NCBI RefSeq assembly: GCF_022811925.1
Contig: NZ_CP065511.1
Location: 4,961,001 to 5,025,000, forward strand
Source: Cytobacillus oceanisediminis
GTDB taxonomy: Bacteria > Bacillota > Bacilli > Bacillales > Cytobacillaceae
Reading direction: 5' to 3'
DNA length: 64,000 bases
Shown here: positions 59,988 to 64,000 of the stretch, piece by piece
How positions within the stretch are numbered: position 1 is the first letter of the stretch
Layout: each line of letters opens with the position of its first letter
Made by a program: the position numbers and the translations under genes
The notes under the pieces: generated by a model
Seen by the model: only the letters and a program-made list of their open reading frames with translations
What the model was told of the DNA's origin: nothing
The model's database searches: none

Positions 59988-60126
59988 TTAACGGGCAGTA
60001 ATATCCCTACCTCATATTTTCAATCAAGACCTAATTAGAATCAGGTAGGGATAAACTGCCCATAAAGGCCCGATTGGTTCAACTAACCATCAGTGGAAGA
60101 ACACCACTGATGGAAGTTTCACTTTA
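59988..60126 (-). repeat. Hairpin-rich dispersed element, copy 2
   Basis: Lies in the hisG-hisD gap, beginning at the hisG stop. On the minus strand it reads AAAGTGAAACTTC, a hairpin CCATCAGTGG / CCACTGATGG, GTTAGTTGA, GGGCC, GGGCAG, and a stem ATCCCTACCT / AGGTAGGGAT closed by CTGCCCGT. It aligns end to end with the element in the marR-MMPL gap, and the stems differ by paired changes. Being inside an operon, it is transcribed. Confidence 0.82.
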
Positions 60127-60768
60127 AGAACGAATTTCTTCACCAGCTATTACTTCCGTGAGACGTCCAACGAGTTCACTTATGCGTTCATCCTTCATGC
60201 GGTAGCTGACAGGATTGACAATCAATCTTGAAGTGATGCCGACAATGGTTTCGTATTCAACGAGTCCGTTCTCTTTAAGCGTTCGGCCGGTTGATACGAT
60301 ATCTACGATCCGGTCCGCTAGCCCGATCATAGGCGCAAGCTCTATAGATCCGTTCAATTTAATAATCTCCACTTGCTCCCCCTGCTCGCGGAAATACGCT
60401 GCCGCAATCTGCGGATACTTTGTAGCAATTTTAGGAGCTACATCATTCAGCCTGGTATTTGGCAGTCCTGCAACCGCGAGATAGCAGGAACTGATTTTTA
60501 AATCAAGAAGCTCGTAAACATCTCGCTCTTCTTCAAGCATTACGTCCTTCCCGGCAATACCAAGGTCTGCTACACCATGCTCTACATAGGTTGGCACATC
60601 CATCGGCTTTGCAAGGATAAAGCGGAAATTCTCTTCCGGTACATCTATAATCAATTTACGTGAATCATCAAATTCCGGCGGCAATTGAAAGCCTGCCTGG
60701 CGGAGCAATTCAGCCGCTTCTTCAAAAATGCGGCCCTTTGGCATCGCAATCGTTAAAACCTCACTCAT
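60124..60768 (-). CDS. hisG: ATP phosphoribosyltransferase catalytic subunit (short form)
   Basis: First enzyme of histidine synthesis, 214 residues. The short HisG lacks the C-terminal regulatory domain and needs HisZ. It has [18 protein letters not shown] at the start and the PRPP loop [14 protein letters not shown]. Overlaps hisZ by four bases. Confidence 0.97.
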   Translation of the reverse strand: MSEVLTIAMPKGRIFEEAAELLRQAGFQLPPEFDDSRKLIIDVPEENFRFILAKPMDVPTYVEHGVADLGIAGKDVMLEEERDVYELLDLKISSCYLAVAGLPNTRLNDVAPKIATKYPQIAAAYFREQGEQVEIIKLNGSIELAPMIGLADRIVDIVSTGRTLKENGLVEYETIVGITSRLIVNPVSYRMKDERISELVGRLTEVIAGEEIRS

Positions 60769-61949
60769 TTTATGCTCTCCTTTCCAGCTTTTCCGACTAA
60801 AAAGGTAATATCCTCATATTGGCTGGTGCAGGCATCGATGTCCTTGACACCGCTAATATCCTGCAGAACCACTTTCTTTCCGGCAGAACGTTCTTCCTTC
60901 GCAACATCGAATGCCTCTTTGCGGCGTTCGGGACTGTATAAAACGCAGTACACAGGTTCAGCTGCATTGCTGTCTTCCAGAGCCTCAAGCAGGCGGTCCA
61001 TTCTGATGGCAAAGCCGGTTGCTCCCGTATCTTTTCCGAACTTTTGGAGCAGCAGATCATAGCGGCCTCCATTTCCGATCGGGAAACCAACATTTCCTGC
61101 ATATACTTCAAAAAGAATTCCCGTGTAGTAGCTCATATGGCTGACGAGCGTTAAATCAAATTTAACTGTGCCTTCCTGGCCGTAGTCCTGCATAATGCCC
61201 CAAAGCTGTTCGAGCTCTGCTAATGCTTTTTTTCCTGTGCCGTTTTCCAGAAGGCCATAAGCAATCTCAATGACTTCTTCCCCGCCTCTTAATTTAAGGA
61301 AATCGAGAAGCCTTTGTTTATCAATGGATGAAAGAGCCAGGCTCTTTACATGTTCCCTGTACCCGACATAATTTTTTTCATATAAAAATCTTGTCAGGTT
61401 TTCAACTCTTTCTTCCGTTCCTAAAATCTGCTGGAAGAAGTCACGGACAAAACCGATATGACCAGCTGAAAGCTGGAAGTTCTGAAGTCCTGCTTCTTTT
61501 AAAGCAGAGATCATCAGCGCCATTCCTTCGCCATCCGCACTGATCGTATGGTCGCCTATGCATTCAACACCGATTTGCTCAAACTCAGCTGGCCTGCCCC
61601 CCTCCCGCTGCTGGGCGCGGTATACATTGGCAGAATATGCAAGCCTGATAGGCAGCTCATCTTTTAAAAGACGGGATGCAGCCACCCTTGCGATCGGCGC
61701 TGTCATATCCGGACGCAGCACGAGGGTATGGCCCTGCTGATCAAGGAGCTTAAACAGCTGCTGATCAAGTATTGCTGATGCAGCTCCAACTGTTTCGTAA
61801 TATTCGAGTGCAGGCGTTTCGATAAACTGATAGCCCCAGCGTTTCATTTCCCCCTGGATGGATGACCGGACTGCTGCCTTTCTTTCGTATAAATCGGGTA
61901 ATGTATCTCTCATGCCTAATGGCTTTTCAAACATAAATAATCGGCTCAA
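60765..61949 (-). CDS. hisZ: ATP phosphoribosyltransferase regulatory subunit
   Basis: Paralog of histidyl-tRNA synthetase lacking aminoacylation that binds histidine and activates the short HisG. 394 residues with class II aaRS motif 2 ([25 protein letters not shown]) and [17 protein letters not shown] as motif 3. It starts at TTG with GAGGTGA six bases upstream; an ATG five codons later is the alternative. First gene of the his operon. Confidence 0.95.
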   Translation of the reverse strand: MSRLFMFEKPLGMRDTLPDLYERKAAVRSSIQGEMKRWGYQFIETPALEYYETVGAASAILDQQLFKLLDQQGHTLVLRPDMTAPIARVAASRLLKDELPIRLAYSANVYRAQQREGGRPAEFEQIGVECIGDHTISADGEGMALMISALKEAGLQNFQLSAGHIGFVRDFFQQILGTEERVENLTRFLYEKNYVGYREHVKSLALSSIDKQRLLDFLKLRGGEEVIEIAYGLLENGTGKKALAELEQLWGIMQDYGQEGTVKFDLTLVSHMSYYTGILFEVYAGNVGFPIGNGGRYDLLLQKFGKDTGATGFAIRMDRLLEALEDSNAAEPVYCVLYSPERRKEAFDVAKEERSAGKKVVLQDISGVKDIDACTSQYEDITFLVGKAGKESIK

Positions 61950-61990
61950 AAGTATTCACCTCTATGACTTAAAAATTCCGAATCCTTTAG

Positions 61991-62053
61991 TTCGCTAATA
62001 TGGTAGCAAATTGAAGTTATATGTAGTTTAACGCGCAAACTCCATGCCGTCAA
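61991..62053 (-). promoter_or_regulatory. his operon promoter with candidate operator
   Basis: On the minus strand TTGACG (62048-62053), a 17-bp spacer and TAAACT (62025-62030) form a vegetative promoter. Just after the expected start site lies a near-palindrome, TTTGCTA-N6-TAGCGAA (61991-62010), placed where a repressor would act. No T-box or histidine-codon attenuator was seen in the leader of about 70 bases. Confidence 0.65.
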
Positions 62054-62066
62054 CCAAAAGGAGCAG

Positions 62067-62107
62067 AAAAATAAAAAAGACTCCCTTTTTTAAAAAAGGA
62101 GCTTTCT
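62067..62107 (-). terminator. Second terminator upstream of the his promoter
   Basis: Imperfect stem AAAGCTCCTTTTTT / AAAAAAGGGAGTCTTT on the minus strand followed by TTTATTTTTC. It lies between the yvoF terminator and the his promoter and would prevent read-through. The remaining 62.1-62.27 kb is AT-rich with nothing else recognised. Confidence 0.6.
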
Positions 62108-62265
62108 CATAGTTTGTACTTTTTTGGAAAGGTTATTTAAGTTAAAGACTTACATCTAAAAATATCTAGCATCTTTTGTATTTTATCTTTCATCCTTCTC
62201 CATTTTTCTATCATGAAATGATTATTACCCAGCATGTTTCGAAAAATATCTTAAATCTCAATTAT

Positions 62266-62300
62266 AGAAAAAACCCCGCAAGCCTAAGCAAGCGGAGTTT
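62266..62300 (-). terminator. Terminator of the yvoD-ppaX-yvoF operon
   Basis: AAACTCCGC / GCGGGGTTT stem on the minus strand overlapping the acyltransferase stop codon, followed by TTTC. An inner CTTGC / GCTTG pairing extends it. Confidence 0.8.
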
Positions 62301-62835
62301 TGTCTTTATTAACACCATATATTGGATCATCCGCCCAGCGAGCGGCAAGTTCTTCCCTTGTATAGATGACACGCATCGGGTTGCCGCCAACAAAAGCTCC
62401 AGACGGGACATCTTTATGAACAAGCGTTCCAGCTGAAACAATCGCACCATCTCCGATCGTGACGCCTGGAAGAATGGTTGAATTGGCGCCAATCATGACT
62501 TCGCTGCCAATTTCAACCCTGCCAAGGCGATATTCCTTAATCAGATATTCATGGGCGAGGATCGTCGTGTTGTATCCGATGACCGTGTTGCGGCCGACAC
62601 TTATTTTTTCCGGGAACATGACATCCAGCATAACCATGAGTGCGAATGATGTCTGATCCCCCACCTTCATACTCAGGAAATTACGATAGAGCCAATTTTT
62701 CATGCCCAGAAATGGCGTGTAGCGCGCAAGCTGGATCACAATAAAGTTTTTGACCACCTTCAAGAACGGGACCGTTTTATACACATGCCAGAGAGAATTG
62801 CCTCCCTCTACCGGAAAACGCTCCGTTTTTCTCAT
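62284..62835 (-). CDS. yvoF: Hexapeptide-repeat acyltransferase (YvoF-like)
   Basis: Left-handed beta-helix O-acetyltransferase of 183 residues. An N-terminal helix region is followed by hexapeptide units ([49 protein letters not shown]) and the C-terminal [11 protein letters not shown] typical of xenobiotic/serine acetyltransferase-like enzymes. Substrate unknown. It overlaps ppaX by four bases; the ppaX-yvoF order is that of B. subtilis. Confidence 0.88.
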   Translation of the reverse strand: MRKTERFPVEGGNSLWHVYKTVPFLKVVKNFIVIQLARYTPFLGMKNWLYRNFLSMKVGDQTSFALMVMLDVMFPEKISVGRNTVIGYNTTILAHEYLIKEYRLGRVEIGSEVMIGANSTILPGVTIGDGAIVSAGTLVHKDVPSGAFVGGNPMRVIYTREELAARWADDPIYGVNKDKTPLA

Positions 62836-63479
62836 TGGTTTTCTGCCTCAAGAATATCGAGCAGGTCAGCCATATTGTCCAGCATATAATCCGGTTCAAA
62901 GCGCGCGAGGAAATCACGGCCTTTCGCTGTCCAGGCAACACCAGCCGTTTTCGTGCCGGCATTTTTTCCGCCATCGATATCGTGCGAATTATCACCGACC
63001 ATAATTGCTTCTTCCGGCTTTGCATCCAGCAGGGTCAATGCCTTCAAGATTGGTTCCGGATCGGGCTTAGGCTTATCCACGTGGTCGAGCGTGACAACCA
63101 CGTCGAAAAACTGGTCAAGATTTGTCAGCTTTAAGCCCTTTTCAACTACATTGGAAACTTTCGTCGTAACAATGCCCAGTTTATATCCCGATTCTTTTAA
63201 AGTCCGAACCGTTTCAAATACTCCAGCAAATTCCTTCACAAGCACGTCGTGGTTCTTAATATTGTACTCCCGGTAAACCGAGATCATCTCCTCCACTTTT
63301 TCCGGGTTGATGGACTCGAATGTTTCATGCAGGGTTGGCCCCATGAACGGGAGAACATCTTCCCGCTGATAGCGGTCAGGATAATATTTTCCCAGCGTAT
63401 GCAAAAACGAGGAAATAATCAATTCGTTTGTGTCGATCAATGTTCCATCTAAGTCAAATAATAGTGTGTTAATGCTCAT
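62832..63479 (-). CDS. ppaX: Pyrophosphatase PpaX
   Basis: HAD-superfamily phosphatase of 215 residues that hydrolyses pyrophosphate released by HPr kinase/phosphorylase. It has motif [16 protein letters not shown], motif II IVTTK, motif [11 protein letters not shown] and motif [27 protein letters not shown] before MSINTLLF fixes the start over a frame open further upstream. Between yvoD and yvoF as in the B. subtilis hprK operon; this ties it to Crh in the same window. Confidence 0.95.
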   Translation of the reverse strand: MSINTLLFDLDGTLIDTNELIISSFLHTLGKYYPDRYQREDVLPFMGPTLHETFESINPEKVEEMISVYREYNIKNHDVLVKEFAGVFETVRTLKESGYKLGIVTTKVSNVVEKGLKLTNLDQFFDVVVTLDHVDKPKPDPEPILKALTLLDAKPEEAIMVGDNSHDIDGGKNAGTKTAGVAWTAKGRDFLARFEPDYMLDNMADLLDILEAENQ

Positions 63480-64000
63480 ATGTTGCTTCCTTTCTTTTTG
63501 CCATATCAGCACGGTTCCAGATCGCTGCCACTGCCAATGTCAGGATAATTGCCACACCCAGGCGGATCAGCAGAAGCGGTAATACCGGAATGCCAAGCGG
63601 CACAAAAATCAACGTATCTTCAACGACTGCGTGGCAGGCAACGAGGAAAATAAATGCGATCGTTACATCTTTTTTGCTGACGCCATCTTCCTCTACAGCC
63701 TGGATCATGACGCCCGCCCCATAGGCAAGGCCAATCAGCAAGCCGGCTGCAAGGGTTGTAGATGTATTTTCTTTCATTCCAAGTGCCCTGGTCACAGGCG
63801 CCATCCATTTTGAAAAAACAGCAAGCCATTGCTTATCTTTTAAGATTTGAATAATAATCATCAGCGGAATGACGATGATGGCAAGCTGGAGAATACCTAG
63901 CAAAGCAGTCTGCAGTGCATCCAGCAGGATTGGCAATGCCCCGGATGCCTGCTCTTCTTTTGCCGGAATGAATCCGTACTTAGCAGTTTCGGATCCTCCC
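63469..64000 (-). CDS. yvoD: Nucleoside-recognition (Gate) domain membrane protein YvoD-like, 5' end off window
   Basis: The frame stays open to the window edge, so only the last 176 residues are seen. It has four to five hydrophobic helices with [20 protein letters not shown] and [15 protein letters not shown], typical of the Gate/nucleoside-recognition domain. B. subtilis YvoD has about 310 residues, so roughly 40% is missing. The TTG at 63936 is an internal codon, not the start. It overlaps ppaX by 11 bases. Probably a membrane transporter or channel-like protein; substrate unknown. Confidence 0.85.
   Translation of the reverse strand, partial: GGSETAKYGFIPAKEEQASGALPILLDALQTALLGILQLAIIVIPLMIIIQILKDKQWLAVFSKWMAPVTRALGMKENTSTTLAAGLLIGLAYGAGVMIQAVEEDGVSKKDVTIAFIFLVACHAVVEDTLIFVPLGIPVLPLLLIRLGVAIILTLAVAAIWNRADMAKRKEATYEH

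Noticed and set aside
61950..62266. Histidine T-box or attenuator before hisZ
   Set aside because: No T-box core and no histidine-rich leader peptide could be found; a plain promoter with a possible operator fits better.
63469..63936. A complete 155-residue membrane protein starting at TTG 63936
   Set aside because: The frame continues without a stop to the window edge and the family is about 310 residues, so this TTG is internal.

Overview
The window looks like chromosomal DNA of a low-GC, Gram-positive, spore-forming-type bacterium of the family Bacillaceae (Bacillus/Cytobacillus-like). The evidence is gene order and regulation. The blocks secG-esterase-rnr-smpB-ssrA, cggR-gapA-pgk-tpiA-gpmI-eno, clpP-crh-whiA-yvcK-rapZ-nudix-trxB, hisZGDBHAFI and yvoF-ppaX-yvoD match the Bacillus subtilis arrangement. 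CggR and CtsR operators are present, ribosome-binding sites are strong AGGAGG types, and the tmRNA tag ends in ALAA. No prophage, insertion sequence or CRISPR array is visible. Species cannot be named from sequence alone.

Layout: (1) 1-19.1 kb is accessory-type DNA: a cystine-type ABC importer, DUF2935, small unknown proteins, an XRE regulator overlapping a peptide deformylase, a CPA-type antiporter, a GNAT, a DUF4097 protein, a C39-like lipoprotein, a luciferase-like oxidoreductase, an SDR, a MarR/MMPL efflux pair, a NERD-domain protein, an FMN reductase, an MscS channel and two fluoride channel genes behind a fluoride riboswitch. (2) 19.3-26.5 kb holds a MOSC protein, then the ssrA-smpB-rnr-esterase-secG trans-translation/RNA quality block and a second NERD protein. 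(3) 26.5-34.3 kb is the glycolytic operon with its CggR operator and an upstream glutaredoxin-like gene. (4) 34.3-43.8 kb holds the sigma-54 gene, tRNA-Arg(CCG), clpP under CtsR control, the crh-to-nudix cluster, trxB and a TPR protein. (5) 44.3-55.3 kb is a catabolic island for 4-hydroxyproline: transporter, alpha-ketoglutarate semialdehyde dehydrogenase, deaminase, two proline-racemase-family proteins, a multi-subunit dehydrogenase and a sigma-54-dependent activator. It has divergent -24/-12 promoters and lies between otherwise conserved core genes. (6) 55.3-62 kb is the complete histidine operon. (7) 62.3-64 kb is yvoF-ppaX-yvoD, cut by the window edge.

The most unusual signal is non-coding. 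Four intergenic sites carry short arrays with a 20-21 bp period. They share the template TTTAT-NN-GC(G/C), and the variable dinucleotide is mostly uniform within an array but differs between arrays. Two of these arrays flank the two NERD-domain genes. A fifth site (9.09-9.27 kb) is a dense cluster of DnaA boxes whose words resemble one of the arrays. Two further dispersed repeat families are present: a GC-rich element ending in GGCGCTGGAGCTAGAC (in the gapA-pgk gap and near trxB), and a hairpin element in the hisG-hisD gap and the marR-MMPL gap whose stems differ by compensatory changes.
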